Of a stretch of 64,000 bases of DNA, positions 53,127-60,121 are shown one piece after another (within the stretch, counting starts at the first letter, position 1; the number at the start of each line of letters is the position of its first letter). Location: positions 744,001 through 808,000 of the forward strand of contig NZ_CP092497.1 in the NCBI RefSeq assembly GCF_022479115.1. The letters are read 5' to 3'. The notes under the pieces are model-generated. The model was not told the origin of the DNA. It made no database searches and saw only the letters and a program-made list of their open reading frames with translations. The position numbers and the translations under genes were made by a program. The stretch comes from Amycolatopsis sp. EV170708-02-1. GTDB lineage: Bacteria > Actinomycetota > Actinomycetes > Mycobacteriales > Pseudonocardiaceae.

Positions 53127-54173
53127 TCAGCCCGGAAAGACCGGGCTGAGGTCCATCGGCGACCGCAGGTGGAGGTCCGGGGGCCAATAGCGGGCAACCA
53201 TCCGGTGATAGACGCCCTCCGGATCATTTCCGTCGAGGTAGGCCCACGGCCGCCCGTAGAACCGGTCCCTGGTGCCGAGCAGATGCAGGAAGGCCCGCTC
53301 GGCGTTGCCGCCGCAGGCGAACGCGGCCGCGAAGTAGTGGTGCGCCTGCAGACCGCGCGAGTGCGGCTTCTCCTCGGCCAGCCAGCGGTCCGACGCGGCC
53401 ACCAGCGTCGCCTGCATGCGCTCGCTGGAAAAGTAGCGCTTCTCGAACTCGTCGAGGCGGTCGTCGTCCAGCTGCCTCGACGCCATCAGGTAGATCTCGA
53501 AGCAGGCGGCTGGCTGGATCGCGGTCAACGGGTCGCCCGGCGGCGCGGCGCGCGCGGTTTCGAGGGCGAACGCCAGCATTTCCTCCTCGGTGCCGCCCCA
53601 CTTAGGCGCCAGGGTCTGAAGCCGGATCATATGCGCGGAGAAGTGAGCCGGGCTCCGCCGGACTGCTTCCCGCCACACCTCGTCCCGCTGGTCGCGGGGC
53701 GCGCTGAGGACGAGCGCCGCCGACATCAGGTTGACCCACGGCGTCGAGTCTTCCGGCATCAGTTCGGCGGCGCGGTGCAGCGGGCCGATCGCCTTGGCAC
53801 CCACCTGGTGCACCATTTTGAAGCGGTCCTGGCCGACGCCGTCGGCCCAGCCGGTGCCGCGGATCGCCATGGCCTCGTCGAGATAGGCCGCGCCCGCCAT
53901 CAGCCACAGCTCGGGCTCGTCGTGCTGCCGGGCGAGATCCGCGATCTCGTCAGCGTGCCCGACCAGCCCTTTCGCCAGCAGGTCCAACCGCAGGCCGCGG
54001 GTCTCGGCGTCCTCGCGAGATTCGGCCAACACGGTTCGGGCCGCGCGAAGGTCACCTTCGCGCAGCCCATCGAGCGCCGCGTCGAGCGCGAGGTCGTCAT
54101 AACAGTGATCGAGGATCAGCGTGCGACGTTCGGGCTCGGGCCGCGGCACACGTCTGCCAAAGAGCTTCACCAC
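53127..54173 (-). CDS. uncharacterised helical repeat (TPR-like) protein
   Basis: I do not recognise a named family. The 348-residue cytoplasmic protein is almost wholly alpha-helical, with repeats of helix-turn-helix character such as LDGLREGDLRAARTVLAES, ELWLMAGAAYLDEAMAIRG, AAELMPEDSTPWVNLMSAALVL and HHYFAAAFACGGNAERAFLHLLG. This suggests tetratricopeptide-like folding and a binding, not catalytic, role. The start MVKLFGRRVPRPEPERR is basic and could contact the membrane or nucleic acid. It lies 31 bases downstream of the iron-box thioredoxin-like ferredoxin gene on the same strand and may share its transcript. Confidence 0.7.
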   Translation of the reverse strand: MVKLFGRRVPRPEPERRTLILDHCYDDLALDAALDGLREGDLRAARTVLAESREDAETRGLRLDLLAKGLVGHADEIADLARQHDEPELWLMAGAAYLDEAMAIRGTGWADGVGQDRFKMVHQVGAKAIGPLHRAAELMPEDSTPWVNLMSAALVLSAPRDQRDEVWREAVRRSPAHFSAHMIRLQTLAPKWGGTEEEMLAFALETARAAPPGDPLTAIQPAACFEIYLMASRQLDDDRLDEFEKRYFSSERMQATLVAASDRWLAEEKPHSRGLQAHHYFAAAFACGGNAERAFLHLLGTRDRFYGRPWAYLDGNDPEGVYHRMVARYWPPDLHLRSPMDLSPVFPG

Positions 54174-54204
54174 AGCACTCTATCGGGCGAAAAACCTCGC
54201 TCTG

Positions 54205-55167
54205 TCAGAGCTTCGTGATCTCTTCGGCCACGTACCCGGCGGGCTGGATCAGCCCCGCGCACCGGCTCTCCCCGCGCGGCGCCGTCGAGCGTCGCCGCAC
54301 CGTCACCGAGTAGAAGTCCTCGCCGCCGCGCACGGTGACGACCCGCGCGTCGGATTCGAGCAGCGGCTCCTCCTGGACGGCGAGCACGTCGTCCAGACCG
54401 GTCAGGTCCAGCCTCCGCCGGAGTGCGATCTCCGCGAACTGCGCCCACGCCGTCCGGGCGGACGTCCGGCCGCGAAGCTGCTCCGGCTCGACCTGGCCGC
54501 GCAGCGCGGCCTTGGCGACGAGCGCCGCCTCGGCCGGGTTGAGCTGGCCGTGCAGGAAACCGTCGGGGACCACCAGCAGGTTGCCCGCCCAGCGATCGCC
54601 GCCGACGTGGCTGACCTCCCAGGCGCGGCCGGGGTGGTTGGTGTTGAGCGTCGAAGCCAGCGGGCGGCCGAGGACCGCGCAGCACATGTCCTTGGTGCCG
54701 TGGGTGCAGACCAGGAACAGCGGCCCGTCCACCCGGGTGCCCAGCCCGCCGGTGCCCTCGGCGACGGCTTCGAGGTCCAGCGCGGCCAGTTCGCCCAGGT
54801 CGTGGAGCTCGAGGCGTTCCAGCCAGCGGTTACCCGGTTCGCCCCCGCCGACGTACACCGAACGCGGGCGATCCGGGTCTCGCTGGTGTTTGCCGGGGCG
54901 GCGGATGAGCAGCGGACGGAGCCCGTGCGACCGTCTCAAGTTCTCGAGCAGCTCACGGCGCTCGGCGGGGAAGGCCTCGTCGAGGACGTTCTCCAGCGCG
55001 TCCGCGGGCCAGGGGCCCGGCTGCTCGATGAGCAGCCAGCACCGCATGTCCGCCGCGGTGCCGGCGGGGCTCGCCCCGAGCATGCGCGCGACGGTGGCGC
55101 AGCCCGGCAACGCGGCGGGCGGCGCTTGACCGTCCGGGGCTGGGGTGTCCGAGAGCTGAACGGTCAT
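54205..55167 (-). CDS. sucrase/ferredoxin-like protein (Apd1-type thioredoxin-like ferredoxin)
   Basis: The 320-residue cytoplasmic protein matches the Sucrase/ferredoxin-like family, whose yeast member Apd1 holds a [2Fe-2S] cluster with two Cys and two His ligands. Cys154 and Cys163 stand in CTHGTKDMCC with the same spacing (C-x8-C). The expected H-x3-H reads SHVGGD here: His187 is kept but the second ligand position is Asp191. The C-terminal half resembles a helical regulator of the family (LNPAEAALVAKAALRG and so on). A good iron box lies 25-43 bases upstream, so the gene should be switched on when iron is scarce. A role in iron-siderophore reduction or cluster handling is inference. Confidence 0.8.
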   Translation of the reverse strand: MTVQLSDTPAPDGQAPPAALPGCATVARMLGASPAGTAADMRCWLLIEQPGPWPADALENVLDEAFPAERRELLENLRRSHGLRPLLIRRPGKHQRDPDRPRSVYVGGGEPGNRWLERLELHDLGELAALDLEAVAEGTGGLGTRVDGPLFLVCTHGTKDMCCAVLGRPLASTLNTNHPGRAWEVSHVGGDRWAGNLLVVPDGFLHGQLNPAEAALVAKAALRGQVEPEQLRGRTSARTAWAQFAEIALRRRLDLTGLDDVLAVQEEPLLESDARVVTVRGGEDFYSVTVRRRSTAPRGESRCAGLIQPAGYVAEEITKL

Positions 55168-55191
55168 CGGCTGACCCCTCCGGACCTCACC

Positions 55192-55210
55192 TTAGGCATG
55201 CCTTAGCTTA
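55192..55210. promoter_or_regulatory. IdeR/DmdR-type iron box
   Basis: On the minus strand TAAGCTAAGGCATGCCTAA matches the 19-base iron box consensus at about 13 positions, including the 3' half-site CCTAA. It stands 25-43 bases before the ATG at 55167. It is the second such site in the window. Confidence 0.65.
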
Positions 55211-55252
55211 CCCCGTCCGGGCTCCCTTCACACTTCTCGTCTCCTGTGACCT

Positions 55253-56443
55253 TCAGCCGATCGAGAGCAGCCCCTGCGTGGTGAGCTCGCCGAGGAAGGC
55301 CCGCACCGTCCCCCGATCGAGTTCGGACAGCTCGGCGAGTCGTTTGACCGCCTGCGGCGTTCCGTCGAGCAGCGCCTTCAGCAGCGGGGCCGCGGCGCCC
55401 GCGAAGACGAACCGTTTCCCGTCCGCGAGCAGGGTCACCCGGCCATCGCGCGCGCTGTCTTCTTCGAGCACCGCCCTCGGGACGAGGAACCGGACTTCGG
55501 TCTCGTCTCCGTCCGGCAGCAGGCCGGGGGTCGCCGCCCAGGGCAGGCCGACGCGCGGATGCGCTGGGGCCGCCGAGTCGCGTTCGGCGAGGAACCGGTC
55601 GACGACGTCGACGGTCAGCGTGGCTTCCAGTTCCGCGCGCAGGGCCGCGGCGCGGGCCGCGCGCTCCTCCGCCGTCCCGAACCTCGGGAGGTCCTGCCGG
55701 AACGTGGTACTCGCCCGCAGCTTGTCGGCGAGCCACGAGACGAGGTCGATCCCCGTCGCCGGGCTGAAGCCGAGCGTGAGATGCAGCGACATCTCCCCCA
55801 CCGCGGTGACGTCGTGCCAGTGCCCGCGCGGGACGTAGAGGACGTCGCCGTCTTCGAGCACGAAGTCGTCGATCGGCTCACCGGGCCGCTCGGGCTGCTC
55901 GACGTCGCGATGCAGCGGCGCCGGCCTGGTCGGGCCGTGCATCCGCCAGCGTTTGCGGCCGGCGACCTGGATGATGAACGCGTCGTGGTCGTCCCAGTGC
56001 ACGTCGAAACCGTGGGTCACGCCCCAGCCGGCGTAGAGGTTGACCTGGACGCTCTCCCGGAGGTCGTGTTCGAGGCTCCTGGCGAGATCGCCGATCGGGT
56101 CGCTGAGTTCCTGGATGGCGTCGAGCACCATCGTCGCGCCGCCGCGCAGGTGCTCGGTGAACGGAGCGGCCTGCAGACGGGGGACGGTGCCACTGCGGCG
56201 GGTGGGGACGAGATCGGTGTAGCTCTCCATGGGCACCGGGGTGCCATCGAGCGCGAGGCGCAGCCGCGGGAACTCCAGGCGATGCTGCCGGAGGATCGCG
56301 TTCAGCGCCGACCACGGCAACAGGTCGGCGAAGCGGCCCGCGCGGCCTTCGAAACGGCGGTAGGTCTCGCCCTGGACGTCTTGGAAGAACTGGCTGACCC
56401 CGAGCGGAGCCACGAGGTCAGCCAGCGTCGGCGTTTCGGGCAC
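55253..56443 (-). CDS. JmjC-type cupin oxygenase, probable peptide hydroxylase
   Basis: The 396-residue protein has the Fe(II)/2-oxoglutarate JmjC fold of the ribosomal oxygenase (YcfD/ROX) type. Metal ligands are His149 and Asp151 in VHWDDHD, followed by the family's F-I-I-Q and G-R-K-x-W at 156-166, and a distal histidine in PRGHWHDV (likely His210). An N-terminal part similar to ROX starts and a C-terminal winged-helix-like domain (SELDRGTVRAFLGELTTQGLLSIG) flank it. Such enzymes hydroxylate residues in ribosomal proteins or peptides. GTG at 56443 directly abuts the stop of a 43-codon peptide gene, so the peptide is the likely substrate. The absence of any other modifying enzyme is notable. 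Confidence 0.82.
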   Translation of the reverse strand: MPETPTLADLVAPLGVSQFFQDVQGETYRRFEGRAGRFADLLPWSALNAILRQHRLEFPRLRLALDGTPVPMESYTDLVPTRRSGTVPRLQAAPFTEHLRGGATMVLDAIQELSDPIGDLARSLEHDLRESVQVNLYAGWGVTHGFDVHWDDHDAFIIQVAGRKRWRMHGPTRPAPLHRDVEQPERPGEPIDDFVLEDGDVLYVPRGHWHDVTAVGEMSLHLTLGFSPATGIDLVSWLADKLRASTTFRQDLPRFGTAEERAARAAALRAELEATLTVDVVDRFLAERDSAAPAHPRVGLPWAATPGLLPDGDETEVRFLVPRAVLEEDSARDGRVTLLADGKRFVFAGAAAPLLKALLDGTPQAVKRLAELSELDRGTVRAFLGELTTQGLLSIG

Positions 56444-56575
56444 TCAGCCGTCGTTGCCGTCGTTGTCGGCGGCCGCGCCGTTGGCCTTCCCGCGGTCGAC
56501 CGCGGTCGGGATCTTCTCGACCTCCAGCAGCAAACCGCTGTCGGGAGCCTGCGTACCTGACTGTTCCTGTGCCAT
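56444..56575 (-). CDS. 43-residue peptide, candidate RiPP precursor for the JmjC enzyme
   Basis: This gene is too short for usual gene lists. ATG at 56575 is preceded by AGGTGGCAGG, and the TGA stop is followed at once by the GTG of the JmjC oxygenase gene. The sequence starts AQEQSGTQAPDSGLLLEVEKI, has Val/Leu/Glu-alternating character in the middle like leader strands of other RiPPs, and ends in the Asp/Asn/Gly-rich AAADNDGNDG. Fe(II)/2-oxoglutarate enzymes of this kind often hydroxylate Asp or Asn, so the tail is a natural core. No transporter or protease is adjacent. A ribosomal role or an unrelated small protein cannot be excluded. Confidence 0.6.
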   Translation of the reverse strand: MAQEQSGTQAPDSGLLLEVEKIPTAVDRGKANGAAADNDGNDG

Positions 56576-56746
56576 CCTGCCACCTTTTTCTAGACGAGCG
56601 GACGGACCGAAAATCGGCCTGGAGCGCAGCCCAGCCTACGACACGTTTCCGGAAAATTCACTGTCCAGCAGGGAAAAACGGCCTTGCGAGCGATCTTCGA
56701 CACCGTGGCGCCGGTTCACCCGGACAGCGGTTCTAAGCTGGCATTC

Positions 56747-57157
56747 ATGGCTGATCCGGCATCCGTCCCCCGCCCGCGATGGGACGTGCTCGCGGCCATC
56801 GGCGCGGGTGGCGCGCTGGGCAGCCTGGCCCGCTACGGCCTCTCGGTCGCGATCCCTCATTCCCGGGCCCAGTTCCCGCTTTCCACCTTTGCCACCAACG
56901 TTTCCGGCTGCCTGCTGATCGGCGTCCTGATGGCGCTGCTGACCGCGGCGACGAACCCGCACAGACTGCTGCGGCCGTTCCTCGGGGTCGGGATCCTGGG
57001 CGGCTACACCACGTTTTCGACCTATGCGACGGACACACTCGATCTCGTGACGGCGGGACATCCGTTCACCGGGTTGGCGTACGCGTCCGCCACGGTGGCC
57101 GCCGCGCTGGTAGCGGTCTACGCCGGGCACGAGATCACCCGCGCGGTGAGGAAATGA
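56747..57157 (+). CDS. crcB: fluoride channel subunit CrcB/Fluc (first)
   Basis: CrcB proteins are small membrane channels that let fluoride leave the cell. The 136-residue product has about four hydrophobic segments, with the conserved FATNVSGCLLIGVLMAL and LGVGILGGYTTFSTYATDT blocks that line the fluoride pore. ATG at 56747 is chosen because the upstream in-frame part (from 56684) is not membrane-like. It overlaps the second crcB gene as ATGA. Two-gene crcB pairs usually form an antiparallel heterodimer. No fluoride riboswitch motif was recognised in the 170 bases upstream. Confidence 0.92.
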   Translation: MADPASVPRPRWDVLAAIGAGGALGSLARYGLSVAIPHSRAQFPLSTFATNVSGCLLIGVLMALLTAATNPHRLLRPFLGVGILGGYTTFSTYATDTLDLVTAGHPFTGLAYASATVAAALVAVYAGHEITRAVRK

Positions 57158-57528
57158 CCGTTCTGTTCGTCGCGATCGGCGGCGGCCTCGGCGCGATCCT
57201 GCGCTACCTGACCGACCGGCGCGTCCAGGCGTGGCGGAATTCCGCGTTCCCGTGGGGCACGCTCACGGTGAACGTCGTCGGCTCGGCGATCCTCGGCGTG
57301 CTGACCGGCTGGGCACTGCACGGCGGGCAGCCGGACGAGGTCCGCGCGTTGCTGGCCGTCGGATTCTGCGGCGGGCTCACGACATTCTCGACCTTCGGGT
57401 ACGAAACCCTGCGCCTGGTCACGGAGAAGGCGCGGCTCCACGCCGTCGTCAACGTCTGCGTGACGGTCTTCGCCGGGCTGGCCGCGGCGGCCGCGGGACT
57501 GCTGCTGGCCGCCGCCGTGTGGCACTGA
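57154..57528 (+). CDS. crcB: fluoride channel subunit CrcB/Fluc (second)
   Basis: The 124-residue partner of the preceding subunit has the same blocks: LTVNVVGSAILGVLTGW and GFCGGLTTFSTFGYETLRLV, with the phenylalanine box FSTF. It is inserted in the membrane with opposite orientation in known heterodimers, which the pattern of positive charges (RYLTDRR near the start) would allow. ATG at 57154 overlaps the first gene's stop by four bases. Its 3' end lies one base from the convergent MarR gene, so no spacer terminator exists. Confidence 0.92.
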   Translation: MTVLFVAIGGGLGAILRYLTDRRVQAWRNSAFPWGTLTVNVVGSAILGVLTGWALHGGQPDEVRALLAVGFCGGLTTFSTFGYETLRLVTEKARLHAVVNVCVTVFAGLAAAAAGLLLAAAVWH

Positions 57529-57529
57529 C

Positions 57530-57955
57530 TCAGTCTTCGGGCGCCATCCGCCACGCGGCCGCCGCGATCGCCTCACGCTGCTCGACCGGAAGGTCGGCCG
57601 CCATCTCCTCCAGCTTCTCGACGACGCCTTCGTGAGCGGCGTTCGCCAGCCGGAGCCCCTCTTCCGTCAGCGTGATCTTCAGCGCGCGGCGATCGCAGGA
57701 ATCCGCGACCCGCTCGACGAGCGCGCGCCGCTGCACGCGGTCCACCAGGCCGGTGACGCTGGACTTCTCGAGGTTCAGCATCTTGCCGAGGTCGGTCATC
57801 CCGACGCCCGTCTCCCCCTGCGCCAGCACGCAGAGCAGCTGCGCCTGCTGCGGCGTGAGGTCGTGAGACCGGCCGACATCGATGAAAGCCCGCTGCACGA
57901 GATGCGAAAGCCGCACCAGCGCCGTCGCGAATCCGAGGTCTTCGGCCGTGGTCAT
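57530..57955 (-). CDS. MarR family transcriptional regulator
   Basis: This cytoplasmic winged-helix repressor has 141 residues, the usual MarR length. It shows the recognition region LTPQQAQLLCVLAQGETGVGMTDLGKMLNLEKSSVTGLVDRVQRRALVERVADSCDRRALKITLTEEG. MarR proteins bind palindromes and release DNA on sensing phenolic or oxidant signals; Cys-containing RVADSCDRR might be redox-sensitive, which is inference. It is divergent from an FAD oxidoreductase gene, with palindromic sequence between them, so it probably controls that gene and itself. ATG at 57955. Confidence 0.9.
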   Translation of the reverse strand: MTTAEDLGFATALVRLSHLVQRAFIDVGRSHDLTPQQAQLLCVLAQGETGVGMTDLGKMLNLEKSSVTGLVDRVQRRALVERVADSCDRRALKITLTEEGLRLANAAHEGVVEKLEEMAADLPVEQREAIAAAAWRMAPED

Positions 57956-57987
57956 GACCGAAGTCTACTTGACGATCGTTCGGAGTA

Positions 57988-58004
57988 CGAACTACTGTAG
58001 TTCG
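57988..58004. promoter_or_regulatory. probable MarR operator
   Basis: CGAACTA (57988-57994) and TAGTTCG (57998-58004) form a perfect inverted repeat between the divergent MarR and flavoprotein genes. Related half-sites (ACTACGAAC) recur near 58021-58030. Position and symmetry fit a MarR operator. Confidence 0.6.
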
Positions 58005-58042
58005 CAGTACCAACATTACGTACTACGAACTAGGGGATTCTC

Positions 58043-59119
58043 ATGACCACGACCGTGGCCGTCATCGGCGGGGGATACGGCGGCACGACCGTCGCCAAGG
58101 AGCTGGACTCGTTCACCGACGTCGTGCTCGTCGAGCCGCGCGAGGACTTCGTCCACCACGTCGCCGCGTTGCGGGGGCTCGTCGATCCCGAGTGGACGGA
58201 TCGGCTCTTCTACCCGTACGCGGGGCTTCTCGAACGGGGACGGGTGCTGCGCGACCGCGCGGTGAGCGTGGACCAGAGCGGCGTCACGCTCGCGTCGGGT
58301 GAGCGGCTCGCGCCGGACTACGTCGTGCTGGCGACCGGCTCGGCGTACCCGTTCCCGGCGAAGATCGATTTCCACGACAGCGCTTCGGCGAAGGCGAAGA
58401 TCCGCGCCACGCGCGAAGAACTCGCGGGAGCGGAGAAGGTGCTGCTGCTCGGCGCGGGCCCGGTGGGGCTCGAACTGGCAGGCGAGATCAAGGCGGTGTG
58501 GCCGGAGAAGGCCGTGACGATCGTCGACCCGGCGAAGGAGATCCTGCCCGGCTTCCCGGAGGACTTCCGCGCGGAGATCCTCCGGCAGCTCGACGGCCTG
58601 GGCGTCGAGCTCCTGCTCGGCACTTCACTGACCGAGGCCCCCGTGTCGGAGCCCGGGCAGGCCAAGACGTTCACCTCGGGGCTCACCGGCGGCGGCGAGG
58701 TGACCGCCGATCTGTGGTTCCAGTGCTACGGCGGCGCGCCGCACACCGCGTACCTCGACGGCGAACTGGCCGCCGCACGGCAGGCGAACGGGCAGGTCGA
58801 GGTGACGCCCGAGCTGCGTCTGCCGGGGCAGCCCCGCGTGTTCGCGCTCGGCGACATCACCGCGTTGCCGGAGGGGAAGCTCGCGAAGGTGGCCGGTGAC
58901 CACGCGGAGGTCGTCGTCGCCAACATCCGGGCGCTGATCGACGGCGGCGAGCTGCGTGCGCACACCCCTGGCGCGCCGATGATCTCGTTGCCGCTCGGGC
59001 CGTCCGGGGGCGCGACCTACACCGAGGAGACCGGGATCCTGGACGCGGCGACGACCTCGGAGATCAAGGGTTCGCACATGATGGCGTCCAGGTACGAGGA
59101 GATGTTCCGGGGCGCCTAA
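58043..59119 (+). CDS. NAD(P)/FAD-dependent pyridine nucleotide-disulfide-type oxidoreductase
   Basis: The 358-residue protein is of the NDH-2/AIF-like two-dinucleotide-fold family. The FAD loop is VAVIGGGYGGTTVAKEL at the start, the NAD(P) loop is VLLLGAGPVGLELAGEIKAVWPEKAVTIV, and the FAD-end motif is RVFALGDITALP. No redox-active CxxC is present, so electrons probably pass through FAD to a quinone or small acceptor. ATG at 58043 is 87 bases from the divergent MarR gene start, with the palindrome between. MarR control by a quinone-like signal is a plausible reading. It ends at a shared palindrome. Confidence 0.88.
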   Translation: MTTTVAVIGGGYGGTTVAKELDSFTDVVLVEPREDFVHHVAALRGLVDPEWTDRLFYPYAGLLERGRVLRDRAVSVDQSGVTLASGERLAPDYVVLATGSAYPFPAKIDFHDSASAKAKIRATREELAGAEKVLLLGAGPVGLELAGEIKAVWPEKAVTIVDPAKEILPGFPEDFRAEILRQLDGLGVELLLGTSLTEAPVSEPGQAKTFTSGLTGGGEVTADLWFQCYGGAPHTAYLDGELAAARQANGQVEVTPELRLPGQPRVFALGDITALPEGKLAKVAGDHAEVVVANIRALIDGGELRAHTPGAPMISLPLGPSGGATYTEETGILDAATTSEIKGSHMMASRYEEMFRGA

Positions 59120-59121
59120 CG

Positions 59122-59167
59122 CTCGTGAGTGGCGAGGACGGTTCTAACCGTCCTCGCCACTCACGAG
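59122..59167. terminator. 22-base perfect palindrome between convergent genes (CTCGTGAGTGG family)
   Basis: Perfect 22-base arms (59122-59143 and 59146-59167) are joined by the dinucleotide CT. The element equals the one at 30987-31036 in the opposite orientation. It lies between the flavoprotein gene and the convergent LLM gene, so a bidirectional terminator is likely. Confidence 0.75.
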
Positions 59168-59170
59168 GCT

Positions 59171-60121
59171 TTAGCGCGGAGCCAACCCACGCACGTGCGC
59201 GAACGGGTCCTCCCCCGTCGGCAGCAGCGCGATGATCGGCGTCGTCAGCCCGTTGTCCACATAAGACTGCACCTGCTCGCGGCAGGAGTCGAGGCTGCCA
59301 TGGACGATCAGGTCGTCGACGACCTCGTCCGGGATGACCTGGTTCGCCTTCTGCCGGTCGCCCGCCGCCCACGCCTCGTGCATCGGCGCGAGCGCGTCGC
59401 CCCGGCCGAGCCATTCGTGGAACGCGGCGTACACCGGCACGGTGAGATAGCTCGAGATGAGCATCCGCCCGAGCCCGCGCGCGGCGTTCTCGTCCTCGGT
59501 GGGGCACACGAAGATCCGCGCGGCCAGTTCGACGTCCGGCCCGATCTCCGCGCGGACCTTGGGCACGTCGGACGCGGCGAGCCAGTTGGTGATGGCGCCA
59601 TCGGCCTCCTTCGCGGCCAGCCGCAGCATGCCCGGCCGCAGCGCGGCGAGCATGATCGACGGCGGCGGGTCGGCGGGCCGCTCCAGCCGGAACTTGCTGA
59701 CGGAGAACGACTCGTACTCCTCGGTGACCTTCTCCCCCGCCAGCGCCGAGCGCAGGAAGCGCAGAGTATCCCGCGAACGCGCGAACGGTGCCTCGAACTC
59801 GGCGGCGTTCCAGTTCTTCACGATCACCGGCGACGACGCGCCGATGCCGAGCACGAACCGGCCGGGCGCCAGTTCCGCGACGGTCGCCGCGCTCATCGCC
59901 AGCAGCCCGGGCCCGCGCGTGTACACCGGCACGATCGCGGTGCCCAGCCGCAGCTGCGGCGCCCACTGCGAGGCCAGCACCAGCGGGGTGAAGGCGTCGT
60001 GGCCCGCCGTCTCGGCCGACCACGCGTCGGTGTAGCCGAGATCCGGCAGCTCCCGCACCATCTCCTCGTGCGCCGCGAGCGGCACCCCGGTCAGCGGAAT
60101 GGTGATGCCCCACCGTTTCAT
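59171..60121 (-). CDS. LLM-class F420-dependent oxidoreductase family protein
   Basis: The 316-residue cytoplasmic protein has the bacterial luciferase-like barrel: the start RWGITIPLTGVPLAAHEEMVRELPDLGYTDAW, LGTAIVPVYTRGPGLLAMSAATVAELAPGRFVLGIG and the later SLDSCREQVQSYVDNGLT. F420 is the common cofactor of this branch in actinobacteria, but FMN cannot be excluded. ATG at 60121 overlaps the peptidase stop as ATGA-like coupling, so it is made with the S9 peptidase. The substrate is unknown. Confidence 0.88.
   Translation of the reverse strand: MKRWGITIPLTGVPLAAHEEMVRELPDLGYTDAWSAETAGHDAFTPLVLASQWAPQLRLGTAIVPVYTRGPGLLAMSAATVAELAPGRFVLGIGASSPVIVKNWNAAEFEAPFARSRDTLRFLRSALAGEKVTEEYESFSVSKFRLERPADPPPSIMLAALRPGMLRLAAKEADGAITNWLAASDVPKVRAEIGPDVELAARIFVCPTEDENAARGLGRMLISSYLTVPVYAAFHEWLGRGDALAPMHEAWAAGDRQKANQVIPDEVVDDLIVHGSLDSCREQVQSYVDNGLTTPIIALLPTGEDPFAHVRGLAPR

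Noticed and set aside
56576..56746. possible fluoride riboswitch before the crcB pair
   Set aside because: The region shows none of the conserved crcB-motif pseudoknot blocks that I could recognise.
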